NCBI GenBank assembly: GCA_902784565.1
Contig: CACZVE010000023.1
Span: 1-43,813 of the forward strand
From: an uncultured Prevotellaceae bacterium
GTDB lineage: Bacteria; Bacteroidota; Bacteroidia; Bacteroidales; Bacteroidaceae
Direction: 5' to 3'
DNA: 43,813 nt
Shown: one piece after another, positions 25,201 through 32,793 of the stretch
Layout of the letters: the number at the start of each line of letters is the position of its first letter
How positions within the stretch are numbered: position 1 is the stretch's first letter
Notes under the pieces: model-generated
Seen by the model: only the letters and a program-made list of their open reading frames with translations
Told to the model about the DNA's origin: nothing
The model's database searches: none
Made by a program: the position numbers and the translations under genes

Positions 25201-26862
25201 TTAGATTTCATTCATCATGCGGATGGTCAGCAGTGTAATATCATCTGTCTGCTCAGCCTCTCCGATAAACGCCTTCACTTCCGTCAGAAGCCTTTCGATG
25301 GTCGTCGAAGTGCGCTGAGGTGCTTTCCCGCCTCCGACGATCTCTTTCCACCTTTCCATGCCCAACAATTCATGATCCTTGTTGCGTGCTTCAGTGATGC
25401 CGTCTGTATAAAGCACCAGACAGTCACCTTGCTCAAGCAACATGCTTTGTTCCACAAAACTGAACTTTCCTTCGAGGCCCAAGGGGATGTTCGGTTCAAG
25501 TGCAATCTCTTTCAGACAGCGCACGCCGTTACTAGATGTTACATCCACCAATGGTGGCAGGTGTCCCGCATTACAATACTGCAACTGTCCAGTCGGTAGA
25601 TGCAGCCGCCCGATGATGGCGGTGACGAACATCAGGTTTGGATTTTGCTCACTCAGCACGCCGTTGATCTCCTCTAGAATAGCTTTAGGCGATTGCAATC
25701 GCAGGACGGCAGAGCGGAACAGGTTCACCGTCGCACTCATGAACATCGCTGCAGGCACACCCTTGCCGCTCACATCGCCGATGATGAAGAACAGGTCTTC
25801 TCCCTTGCAGTAGTAGTCATACAGGTCGCCGCCCACTTCATGCATCGGCTCCAACACCGCCTGTACTTCCGCTTCCTTTTTGCTTTCAGCGTTTGTCGCT
25901 GTGCCCAAATGAATCTCTTGAGTCTTGCCTCTCAAGATTCCTTTTTGGATATTGCTGGCAATCTGCAACTCTTTCTCCATCAGTTTCTTGGCGGTCTCTA
26001 CACGGGCAAAATTCTCTTGGTCGCGCCATATCCTGCGGATCAGCCATCCCGCTATGAGGATACCCATCAGCAGTATTGTCAGCGCCAGCAGCGACAGACT
26101 GCGCACAGTTTTGAATACATGTCTTTTCGGAACGCCTATCACCAGGCGCATATTGGTGGGCGAAAGCGTTTTCTCCGTCACAATCATGCCGTCCATATCA
26201 TCATTTCCGCTCTCGACAATCAACGTACCCTTGGTGCTGTACAACCTACAAACGGCATCGTCGTACGGCTTGAAGTCTTTCAGCATCTGCTCTGTCCATG
26301 CTAGTGTATAGTCGGCTCCTGCCACGCCTATCAACTTGCCATCATCGTTGTAAACCTTTCGCGAATAGGTAAAGATGGGGTCTTCATGGTCGCCGTCATT
26401 ATATGACTGGCTCCAGTAGCCTTCGTCATCGCTCTGCAACGCACCGATGTACCATTCGCGTTTCAGATAATTCACATTGTCTCCAAAGTCATAAGTAATA
26501 ACCGAATTATCGCATTCACGGAACGCTGATGGGGCAAAACGTTTTCCTTTCTCCGGTGCGCATTCTGGCAGGAAAGCCACGTAACAGCAATAGAGGTCTG
26601 GGAAACGTTCCAAAATGGATTCCAACATACTATACAGTTCTTTAGTATCCTCGAAGAAATCGGGGAAAAAATCTGCGATTTCGTCCGTCACTTCATACAT
26701 GTCATACACTTCGTATGTGAAATCTTTCTGTGCCAACTCCATTCTGTCCTCGATGAGATTCACCAGTCTTTTTTCCTCGCGGTTGTACGACACAGCGGCC
26801 TGAATCGCTATCGCAACGACGAGAAACAGCGCACTTATTATGGGCAGAATTTTTATTTTCAT
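25201..26862 (-). CDS. Membrane-bound SpoIIE/PP2C-type serine phosphatase with Cache sensor
   Basis: 553 residues from ATG 26862 (MKIKILPIISALFLVVAIAI); the upstream in-frame ATG at 26913 precedes the promoter. An N-terminal membrane helix is followed by a Cache-type periplasmic sensor (about 30-260: CCYVAFLPECAPEKGKRF, REWYIGALQSDDEGYWSQSY, FTYSRKVYNDDGKLIGVAGA), a second helix (SLLALTILLMGILIAGWLI), a short coiled coil and a SpoIIE phosphatase domain with the metal-binding EVGGDLYDYY, IGDVSGKGVPAAMFM, NAGHLPPLV, LYTDGITEARN and QTDDITLL motifs. Such enzymes dephosphorylate STAS anti-anti-sigma proteins. It is a paralogue of the phosphatase at 38316-40490 but lacks the kinase domain and stands alone here. 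Its STAS partner could be the one at 40507. Confidence 0.9.
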   Translation of the reverse strand: MKIKILPIISALFLVVAIAIQAAVSYNREEKRLVNLIEDRMELAQKDFTYEVYDMYEVTDEIADFFPDFFEDTKELYSMLESILERFPDLYCCYVAFLPECAPEKGKRFAPSAFRECDNSVITYDFGDNVNYLKREWYIGALQSDDEGYWSQSYNDGDHEDPIFTYSRKVYNDDGKLIGVAGADYTLAWTEQMLKDFKPYDDAVCRLYSTKGTLIVESGNDDMDGMIVTEKTLSPTNMRLVIGVPKRHVFKTVRSLSLLALTILLMGILIAGWLIRRIWRDQENFARVETAKKLMEKELQIASNIQKGILRGKTQEIHLGTATNAESKKEAEVQAVLEPMHEVGGDLYDYYCKGEDLFFIIGDVSGKGVPAAMFMSATVNLFRSAVLRLQSPKAILEEINGVLSEQNPNLMFVTAIIGRLHLPTGQLQYCNAGHLPPLVDVTSSNGVRCLKEIALEPNIPLGLEGKFSFVEQSMLLEQGDCLVLYTDGITEARNKDHELLGMERWKEIVGGGKAPQRTSTTIERLLTEVKAFIGEAEQTDDITLLTIRMMNEI

Positions 26863-26871
26863 AAATTTCGG

Positions 26872-26902
26872 CAAATATATATTTATTTTTCGACATGAAC
26901 AA
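26872..26902 (-). promoter_or_regulatory. Promoter of the lone SpoIIE-type phosphatase gene
   Basis: Minus-strand TATATTTG (26872-26879) with TTG of a -33 box at 26900-26902, 20 bp upstream. The ATG at 26862 is only 9 bases downstream of the -7 box, so the transcript has almost no leader. This decides against the start at 26913. Confidence 0.6.
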
Positions 26903-26974
26903 TTATTTTGCATACTTTAATACTAACTCGTTTGGGAGAACATGTCTAAAAAATCAAAAAAAATGCCTGAACTG

Positions 26975-27005
26975 TTGTGACGTAGGCTATTTTTTTGTAT
27001 CTTTG
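26975..27005 (+). promoter_or_regulatory. Promoter of the porin gene (probably leaderless)
   Basis: TTG at 26975-26977 and TATCTTTG at 26998-27005 with a 20-bp spacer. The ATG at 27010 begins 4 bases after the -7 box, about where transcription should start. Confidence 0.7.
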
Positions 27006-27009
27006 TCGC

Positions 27010-28344
27010 ATGGTTAAAATAAGAGTATTCTTCGTATTCTTCCTGTTTGTGTCCTCACTCAGTGTATATGCACAGACCGATTCTGCCAAAGTAAACGCCC
27101 TGAGTTTCGGAATGAATTTTCTGACACATGGTGAGATAGTGAGAGGCGGTCTGCCCGTGAACAGTGATGCTGAAGTCGAGGACAAGTCAAATTTCCTTCT
27201 TGGGCGTACTCGTCTGATAGTGGACTACTCACGGCCCTATTTACAGGCTCATGCGGTCATTCAGAACAAGTCTGTGTGGGGGTCTAGCGGTAATCAGGCA
27301 CTCAACCTCTATGAGGGATGGGTTAAGATGACGGCAAAGAACGGCCTCTTCGCACAGGTCGGTCGTATCGCCCTGTCTTATGACGATGAGCGTATCATCG
27401 GCACCAATGACTTTGCGATGGCCGCGCAGTCGCACGATGTACTACGAGTGGGGTACGAAGGTCATGGTCATAAGGCGCATGCTTTTTTTGCTTACAACCA
27501 GAATGCCGCTAATGTGTATAAGAGTACCTTCTACGAAGGAGGTTCACAGTTCTATAAGACCATGCAAACCGTGTGGTATCACTACGATGTTCCCAAGTTT
27601 CCGTTAGGAGCATCTTTGCTTTTTATGAATGTCGGATTGCAGTCAGGTGAGCCTGGAAAAACGAACAAATCGCCTTCGACCGTGTACCAGCAGATGTATG
27701 GCGGATACCTGAACTTTCATCCCAAATATCTGACGTTCGAAGGTGCATATTATAAACAGGCGGGTAAGTTTGTAGACCCCGTGATGAAGATGGCTGGAAA
27801 AGTTGACGCCTGGATGGCCAGCGTGAAAGCCACCGTCAACCCCTCCGACAACTACGGCTTTACGTTGGGTTACGACTACCTGAGTGGCGACGATTTTGTG
27901 CCCGTCCCTAAATCTGGCGAAATCGGTACCGTAAGACATGAAGTCGCAAAGGGTTTTACTCCCCTTTACGGCTCACGCTCCAAGTTCTATGGCATCATGG
28001 ACTATTTCTATGAGAGCGCCTATATCAACGGCTTTACGCCAGGTCTGCAGAATGCTTTCGTAGGAGCCTTCGGACATCCCTTTGCCAAATTCGACTGCGG
28101 TGCGACCTATCACTACTTGGCTGTGGCGACAGAACTAACCAAGCTGAATAGCACCTTGGGTCACAGCATCGAGGTGACGGCCGGTTACCGCTTCACCAGG
28201 GACATCTCCCTCTCGGCAGGCTACACCCTGATGTTCGGCACGGAGACGATGGACCGTCTGAAACAGGGGGACAGCAGCAAGACGGCCCGCTGGGGATGGT
28301 TCTCGTTGGTGATATCACCTACGCTGTTTACCACGAAATGGTAA
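27010..28344 (+). CDS. Outer-membrane porin-like beta-barrel protein
   Basis: 444 residues from ATG 27010. Signal peptide MVKIRVFFVFFLFVSSLSVYAQ; then about 16-18 amphipathic strands, for example NFLLGRTRLIVDYSRPYLQAHAVIQ, GLFAQVGRIALSYDDERIIG, KAHAFFAYNQNAANVY, VDAWMASVKATVNPSDNYGFTLGYDYLSG and a final WGWFSLVISPTLFTTKW. The early GRIALSYDDERIIGT motif is like that of alginate-export/phosphate-selective porin-type barrels. It probably forms a passive or substrate-selective outer-membrane channel. It is a single-gene unit between its own promoter and a strong hairpin terminator. The substrate is not known. Confidence 0.75.
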   Translation: MVKIRVFFVFFLFVSSLSVYAQTDSAKVNALSFGMNFLTHGEIVRGGLPVNSDAEVEDKSNFLLGRTRLIVDYSRPYLQAHAVIQNKSVWGSSGNQALNLYEGWVKMTAKNGLFAQVGRIALSYDDERIIGTNDFAMAAQSHDVLRVGYEGHGHKAHAFFAYNQNAANVYKSTFYEGGSQFYKTMQTVWYHYDVPKFPLGASLLFMNVGLQSGEPGKTNKSPSTVYQQMYGGYLNFHPKYLTFEGAYYKQAGKFVDPVMKMAGKVDAWMASVKATVNPSDNYGFTLGYDYLSGDDFVPVPKSGEIGTVRHEVAKGFTPLYGSRSKFYGIMDYFYESAYINGFTPGLQNAFVGAFGHPFAKFDCGATYHYLAVATELTKLNSTLGHSIEVTAGYRFTRDISLSAGYTLMFGTETMDRLKQGDSSKTARWGWFSLVISPTLFTTKW

Positions 28345-28355
28345 GGTGAAAAGAA

Positions 28356-28384
28356 AAGGTGCTGTAAGACACTTACAGCACCTT
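28356..28384 (+). terminator. Terminator of the porin gene
   Basis: A perfect 13-bp stem (AAGGTGCTGTAAG with CTTACAGCACCTT) and a 3-base loop, followed by GCTTTTGATT. It starts 11 bases after the stop. The reverse strand also reads AAGGTGCTG... followed by TTTTC, so it may also end the tRNA transcript coming from the other side. Confidence 0.8.
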
Positions 28385-28398
28385 GCTTTTGATTATCG

Positions 28399-28480
28399 TA
28401 CCCAGAGCCGGGGTCGAACCGGCACGGGTTGCCCCACTGGTGTTTGAGACCAGCGCGTCTACCGATTCCGCCATCTGGGC
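28399..28480 (-). tRNA. tRNA-Leu(CAA)
   Basis: 82 bases on the minus strand. Acceptor stem GCCCAGA/TCTGGGT with discriminator A; the D arm contains AATCGGTAGACGC; anticodon stem CTGGT/ACCAG with loop CTCAAAC, giving anticodon CAA; a short variable arm (TGGGGCAACCC) as in class II Leu tRNAs; T arm GCCGGTTCGACCCCGGC. CCA is not encoded. Confidence 0.95.
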
Positions 28481-28563
28481 ATTGCACTTCGTCTCAAAAG
28501 CGCTGCAAAGGTACTACAAAAATCTGAAACTGCAAAGATTTATGGTAAAAAAATGAAAAATAC

Positions 28564-28594
28564 TTGTTTATATCAATAATAATGTGTATCTTCG
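28564..28594 (+). promoter_or_regulatory. Promoter of the mannose-1-phosphate guanylyltransferase gene
   Basis: TTG at 28564-28566 and TATCTTCG at 28587-28594 (one mismatch to TAnnTTTG), 20 bp apart, 38 bases before the ATG. Confidence 0.5.
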
Positions 28595-28632
28595 CAGCAT
28601 AAAAATACGACTATAAGTATTGTCAAGCATCA

Positions 28633-29721
28633 ATGGAATATAGTAAGGATTATTGCGTGATTCTCGCAGGAGGTCGCGGAAAGCGTTTATGGCCATGTAG
28701 CAGAGAGGCGATGCCGAAACAGTTTATCGATTTCTTCGGAACGGGAAGAACCCAGTTGCAGGCCACCTATGATAGGATTGTGAAGATGTTGCCCACGGAC
28801 CATATCTATGTATGTACCTGTCGGGAGTATTTGGATATGTCACGCGAGCAATTGCCCGATTTACCTGAACGGAACTTCATCGTGGAACCCATCAACCGAA
28901 ACACGGCTCCGAGTGTGGCTTGGGCTGCCATGCGGATCCTGAAACGTGAACCAGAGTCTAACGTGATTGTCTTGCCGTCGGACCAGATGGTACTGAATGA
29001 GGCTTCATTTACGCACAGTGTGGAACTTGGTTTCAGTTATGTCGCGGAAAATGATGTGCTGATGGTGATGGGTGTCAAGCCGACGCGTCCGGAACCGGGC
29101 TATGGTTATATCCAGATGGGCGATTTGAGTTGCAAACCGGAGGTATATGCCGTCAAGTCGTTCACAGAGAAACCGGAACGGGAGTTCGCCACGATGTTCA
29201 TGAACAGTGGTGAGTTCTATTGGAATACAGGTATCTTCCTCTCTAAAGTGAGTTATCTGTTGAGTTCCTTTGAGAAAATCTTCCCTGAGGTGCTCCGTCC
29301 ATTGAGATACGAGAAGGTGGATTACACCTACGAGGAGGAGATGGAGTTTGTGACACGTAACTACCCCCGTTATCCGAATCTCTCGATTGACTATGCCATT
29401 TTAGAGCAGAGCAGGAATGTCTTTGTGATGCAATGCGACTTCGGCTGGGCCGACCTAGGTACGTGGCATGCCATCTATGAGTCGATGAGTAAGGTGGAAG
29501 GCGACAATGTGATCATCGATTCCAAGGTGGAGATGGAGGATTGCAGTAATAATGTGATTAAGTTGCCGAAGGGAAAGATTGGTGTGTTCAACGGCCTTGA
29601 AGGCTACATCGTGGCGGATAGTGAGGATGTGCTACTGGTCTGCCGCAAGAACGACGATTCCTCGCTGATCCGGAAATATGTCAGTGAAATAGGGCTTAAA
29701 TACGGTGATGAGTTTGTCTGA
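28633..29721 (+). CDS. manC: Mannose-1-phosphate guanylyltransferase
   Basis: 362 residues. It makes GDP-mannose from mannose-1-phosphate and GTP for glycan and capsule synthesis in the cytoplasm. The nucleotidyltransferase signature CVILAGGRGKRLWPCSRE followed by PKQF is at residues 8-31; FIVEPINRNTAPSVAWAA, VIVLPSDQMV, PEPGYGYIQ, FTEKPE and FYWNTGIFL are all typical of the family, as is CDFGWADLGTWHAIYE. It has no C-terminal phosphomannose isomerase domain, so it is the short monofunctional form. Its last codons and stop form half of a perfect palindrome with the end of the convergent HIT gene. Confidence 0.92.
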   Translation: MEYSKDYCVILAGGRGKRLWPCSREAMPKQFIDFFGTGRTQLQATYDRIVKMLPTDHIYVCTCREYLDMSREQLPDLPERNFIVEPINRNTAPSVAWAAMRILKREPESNVIVLPSDQMVLNEASFTHSVELGFSYVAENDVLMVMGVKPTRPEPGYGYIQMGDLSCKPEVYAVKSFTEKPEREFATMFMNSGEFYWNTGIFLSKVSYLLSSFEKIFPEVLRPLRYEKVDYTYEEEMEFVTRNYPRYPNLSIDYAILEQSRNVFVMQCDFGWADLGTWHAIYESMSKVEGDNVIIDSKVEMEDCSNNVIKLPKGKIGVFNGLEGYIVADSEDVLLVCRKNDDSSLIRKYVSEIGLKYGDEFV

Positions 29722-29738
29722 TCAGACAAACTCATCAC
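29705..29738. terminator. 34-bp perfect palindrome across two convergent stop codons
   Basis: Arms 29705-29721 and 29722-29738 are exact complements with no spacer. The centre is TGA|TCA, the stop codons of manC and of the HIT gene, which abut. Because of the symmetry both proteins end in Asp-Glu-Phe-Val. There is no T run. A hairpin from such a sequence could act as a bidirectional 3' end, but this is inference. Confidence 0.6.
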
Positions 29739-30114
29739 GTATCTTCTGGGCGATTTCCTTGAATTCTTCTTCTGTGAGTTTCAGTTTCTCACGGCGGAAA
29801 TCTACATCCTGTTCCGACTGCATCGGAATCAGGTGGATATGGGCATGGGGTACTTCGAGACCGAGAACTACCTGGGCCACCTTCTTACAGGGGAAGGCCT
29901 TCTTGATGGCCAGGGCCACTTTCTTGGCAAACACCTGATAACGGGCAATCTCATCGTCGCCCATATCGAAGATATAGTCTACTTCGCGGCGGGGAATCAC
30001 AAGGGTGTGACCCTTCACCAGCGGATTGATGTCGAGGAAGGCATAGAACTCCTCGTTCTCGGCGCATTTGTAACTGGGAATCTCACCAGCGGCAATCTTA
30101 CTGAAAATATCCAT
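29722..30114 (-). CDS. HIT-family nucleotide hydrolase
   Basis: 130 residues. Histidine-triad fold: DIFSKIAAGEIPSYK at the start, FLDINPLVKGHTLVIPRREVD in the middle and the active-site VPHAHIHLIP (His-x-His-x-His) near residue 90. HIT proteins hydrolyse nucleoside phosphoramidates or dinucleotide polyphosphates in the cytoplasm. It begins one base after the greA stop, so it is cotranscribed with greA. A C-terminal helix (about 105-130) is longer than in the smallest HINT proteins. Confidence 0.9.
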   Translation of the reverse strand: MDIFSKIAAGEIPSYKCAENEEFYAFLDINPLVKGHTLVIPRREVDYIFDMGDDEIARYQVFAKKVALAIKKAFPCKKVAQVVLGLEVPHAHIHLIPMQSEQDVDFRREKLKLTEEEFKEIAQKIRDEFV

Positions 30115-30115
30115 A

Positions 30116-30583
30116 TTATCCTATTGTTATTTTATCGATGCGGAGTTTGATGGTGCCACGGGGGATTTTAACCTCTACTTCGTCGCCCACCTTATGGTTC
30201 AGCAGTCCCTGAGCGATTGGGGTCTTGATGGAGATCTTACCCTCACGGAGGTTGGCCTCACTCTCACTGACGATGGTGTAGGTCATCTTAGCCTTGTTGG
30301 TCATGTTAGTCATCTCCACCTTCGACAGGATCTGGACGGCATCGGTACTCAGACGACTGGTGTCAACGACCTTTGCCTCTGAAATAGTCACTTTCAGTTG
30401 GTTGATCTTATCCTCCAGATGGGCCTGAGCCTCCTTGGCGGCATCATATTCGCTATTCTCACTCAGGTCACCTTTCTCGCGGGCCTCGGCAATGGCTGCT
30501 GAGGCCTTCGGACGCTCAATGCTTTCTAAACGTTGCAGTTCGGCTATCAGTTTGTCGTAGCCTTCTTGTGACATATATGCCAT
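30116..30583 (-). CDS. greA: Transcription elongation factor GreA
   Basis: 155 residues, normal length. The N-terminal coiled coil (YDKLIAELQRLESIERPKAS) includes AREKGDLSENSEYDAAKEAQ, with the Asp/Glu tip residues that enter the RNA polymerase secondary channel and stimulate cleavage of backtracked RNA. The C-terminal domain shows YTIVSESEANLREGKISIKT, PIAQGLLNHKVGDEV and the final KLRIDKITIG. The gene has its own promoter inside the end of the PAP2 gene, a leader with a terminator-like hairpin, and a run of AAATTGT-type repeats just before the start codon. Confidence 0.96.
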   Translation of the reverse strand: MAYMSQEGYDKLIAELQRLESIERPKASAAIAEAREKGDLSENSEYDAAKEAQAHLEDKINQLKVTISEAKVVDTSRLSTDAVQILSKVEMTNMTNKAKMTYTIVSESEANLREGKISIKTPIAQGLLNHKVGDEVEVKIPRGTIKLRIDKITIG

Positions 30584-30633
30584 AGTTATTTACAATTTAC
30601 AATTTGACAATTTAACAATTTTCATTAGGCGGA

Positions 30634-30672
30634 CAAAAAAGAAAGAATCCCGACGTTCTGCTGTCGGAATCC
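30634..30672 (-). terminator. Terminator-like hairpin in the greA leader
   Basis: On the minus strand GGATTCCGAC and GTCGGGATTC form a 10-bp stem (two G-U pairs) with an 8-base loop, followed by TTTCTTTTTTG. It lies between the greA promoter (30708-30739) and greA. It may terminate read-through from the PAP2 gene, and it must also act on the greA transcript. Confidence 0.75.
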
Positions 30673-30707
30673 TCGGTGCTATCATGTCTTATCCTTACTT
30701 TCGTTTG

Positions 30708-30739
30708 CAAAGGTAGGGATTATTTTCGAAACTCACAAA
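30708..30739 (-). promoter_or_regulatory. Promoter of greA-HIT
   Basis: Minus-strand TACCTTTG (30708-30715) with TTTG (30736-30739) exactly 20 bp upstream. The -33 box lies inside the last codons of the PAP2 gene. The predicted leader is about 120 bases. Confidence 0.7.
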
Positions 30740-31691
30740 TTTTTCCGCCTAAAAAATGTAAAACGACATAAATCAAGACGGCAGAGACCCAGCCAGCAAT
30801 GACATCAACGGCATAATGGGCAAAGATATAGACGGTGGAGAGACAAAGTAACACGAACACGGGAACCATAACCCAGAAAAGCCATCGACAACGGGTTTTC
30901 CAGGCCAGGAGCACCAGGATGGTGGTGACACCGACATGACTGCTGGGGAAGGCAGCCGTGGGGCGTTCACCCGCATCATGGGCATGTTCCACCATGTGAT
31001 AGAAGAAACCATCGTTCCATCCGGGCAAGGTGATCATCTCTTGATGGTCGGCAAAGTAATGGCCTAAGTCAGGAAAGATGCCTTGGGCAATCTGATCCAT
31101 CCCTACCGCCGGATAATAGAACTGCGGACCGGCAACGGGGAGGAAGACAAAGATGACGTAATAGGCAAAGAAGGCTGTGAGGATGATGAAGGTGGCACGC
31201 TCGAATTCCGAATACCTGCATAGGAAATAGTAGAGGGTGACGAGGGCGATCAACGGGAAATACGAGGTATAGCCGAAGTGCATCAGTTCACTGAATATCG
31301 GATGACTGAATGTCTGTGAGAAGAGGAGGGCAGGCTGGAAACCGAATAACTTCTGGTCGTAGGTGGCAAAGAGATGGTCATAACAGGGGAAGATTCGGTT
31401 CAATTCGTAGGTGTCTGGATACCACCAGGACAACAGTCCCATCTGGGCCACCACCCGACAGAAGATGGTGAAGCGACAAGGAAGCAGTCGGTAGACAAAC
31501 CAGAGGGCCAGCGTCATCATCACAATACGGAAGCGTCCCCAGAGCATCGGTTCCGGGTTTTGTACCTTTGTATAGGTGAACAGCATCAACAACAAGGTCA
31601 GCAGCAGATAGCCCATAATGACCCATTCTACTGCCAACAGCCCCTTCCGCGGCTTCTTGTCCTTCTCAAACAGATATTTAAATATATTCAC
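30720..31691 (-). CDS. PAP2-family membrane phosphatase or lipid phosphotransferase
   Basis: 323 residues starting at GTG 31691, 25 bases after the epimerase stop. Six or more membrane segments are visible (VEWVIMGYLLLTLLLMLFTY, YFPLIALVTLYYFLCRY, ATFIILTAFFAYYVIFVFLP and others). PAP2 active-site motifs are RPTAAFPSSHVGVTT (PSSH block, about residue 245) and STVYIFAHYAVDVIAGW (Ser-x5-His-x3-Asp block). The long periplasmic loops and overall layout resemble the AUR1/inositol-phosphoceramide-synthase-like branch, but plain lipid phosphatases share these motifs. It probably acts on a lipid phosphate at the inner membrane. Confidence 0.85.
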   Translation of the reverse strand: MNIFKYLFEKDKKPRKGLLAVEWVIMGYLLLTLLLMLFTYTKVQNPEPMLWGRFRIVMMTLALWFVYRLLPCRFTIFCRVVAQMGLLSWWYPDTYELNRIFPCYDHLFATYDQKLFGFQPALLFSQTFSHPIFSELMHFGYTSYFPLIALVTLYYFLCRYSEFERATFIILTAFFAYYVIFVFLPVAGPQFYYPAVGMDQIAQGIFPDLGHYFADHQEMITLPGWNDGFFYHMVEHAHDAGERPTAAFPSSHVGVTTILVLLAWKTRCRWLFWVMVPVFVLLCLSTVYIFAHYAVDVIAGWVSAVLIYVVLHFLGGKICEFRK

Positions 31692-31716
31692 CTCTTAACT
31701 ATTCACTATTCACTTC

Positions 31717-32712
31717 TCAGAGCCATCCGTTGTCCTTGTACCATTGAATCGTTTCCTTCACACCTTGTTCTAGTTGGTATTGGGGATGATAGTCCAGTTC
31801 GTCGATGGCGGGTTGGATGTCGCACCGCCAGTTGCGCTGCTTCAGGATATTGTACTTGTCATTGTTCAGTGCCGTCACCTTACCCGTCATCCGTCCGAGA
31901 TATTCACCGAAGAAGGTCACGATACGGAGCACCCAGACGGGAGCCGTGATACGGATCCACCAGGGACGACCCAGTTCCTCGTGGATGAGGTCGCTGAAAG
32001 TGGTGCTCTGATACACTTGTCCGTCGGAAAGGAAATACTTCCGTCCGTTCTCGCCTTTTTCGAGGGCGAGGAAGACTGCCTGTACCACATCCTTCACATA
32101 GACAAAAGTGATGTCCTGTCGCTTATAGCCTACGGCAAAGTCAGAATGGCCCTTGATACTCTTGGCCATGATGAAATAGTCCTTTTCCCTTGGACCGTAG
32201 ACACCCGTGGGTCTTAATATAATATAAGGTAAGCGCGCGCGTAAGGTTTCCAGAAATTGTTCTGCAGCCAACTTACTCCGTCCGTATTCCGTATTCGGCT
32301 GGGGCGTGTCGCTCTCGTTGATCTCCTCGTAGGGCTGTTGTTCCTTGATGGCTCCGAAGATGCTGAGGCTACTGATAAAAATAAAGCGTTTCAGAGGCAT
32401 CCCCACCTCGAGAACTGCCTTTGCCAGTTTCTTGGTCCCCTCGGTATTGATGCGATGGAAGTCTTGTTTGTTCAGAGACTTCGTTACACCGGCGGCATGT
32501 ACCACATAGTCGAAGTCCTGGCCTCGGAGTTGTTCTACCAGTTGCGACTTCGACGAGAGGTTGAGTTCGATGAAATGGATCCGCTCATCCTGCAGCCATT
32601 CCCTCGAACTGCTCTTCCTGACCGCAGCCCAGGTTTCGAAGCCTCTCTTGAGGGCTTCTTCCACGATAAAGGAACCGATAAAACCGCTCGCGCCGGTGAT
32701 TAATATCTTCAT
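31717..32712 (-). CDS. NAD(P)-dependent epimerase/dehydratase (extended SDR)
   Basis: 331 residues from ATG 32712 (MKILITGASGFIGSFIVEEA). A start at 32742 would lie within the promoter palindrome. The Rossmann motif GASGFIGS is at residues 7-14, the active-site Tyr-x3-Lys in TEYGRSKLAAEQFL near 150, and LRPTGVYGPRE follows. Extended SDR enzymes modify nucleotide sugars or sterol/terpenoid-like substrates; the exact substrate cannot be assigned. It shares a palindromic divergent promoter with rnr and heads an epimerase-PAP2 transcript. Confidence 0.85.
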   Translation of the reverse strand: MKILITGASGFIGSFIVEEALKRGFETWAAVRKSSSREWLQDERIHFIELNLSSKSQLVEQLRGQDFDYVVHAAGVTKSLNKQDFHRINTEGTKKLAKAVLEVGMPLKRFIFISSLSIFGAIKEQQPYEEINESDTPQPNTEYGRSKLAAEQFLETLRARLPYIILRPTGVYGPREKDYFIMAKSIKGHSDFAVGYKRQDITFVYVKDVVQAVFLALEKGENGRKYFLSDGQVYQSTTFSDLIHEELGRPWWIRITAPVWVLRIVTFFGEYLGRMTGKVTALNNDKYNILKQRNWRCDIQPAIDELDYHPQYQLEQGVKETIQWYKDNGWL

Positions 32713-32728
32713 TTTGTTAAATTTGGGT

Positions 32729-32768
32729 GCAAAGATACGCATTTTTCCGGAAAAATGCGTATCTTTGC
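32729..32768. promoter_or_regulatory. 40-bp perfect palindrome with back-to-back -7 boxes
   Basis: Arms 32729-32748 and 32749-32768 are exact complements around CCGG. Each arm ends in a -7 box: TATCTTTG on the minus strand (32730-32737) for the epimerase and TATCTTTG on the plus strand (32760-32767) for rnr. No separate -33 TTTG is visible for either, and the -33 region of each overlaps the -7 box of the other. Confidence 0.8.
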
Positions 32769-32793
32769 CAAAAACTTATAAGGAAACAAGTCT

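Noticed and set aside
25201-26913. Start of the lone phosphatase at 26913
   Set aside because: The extra 17 residues precede the membrane helix and would require transcription from upstream of the clear promoter at 26872-26902.
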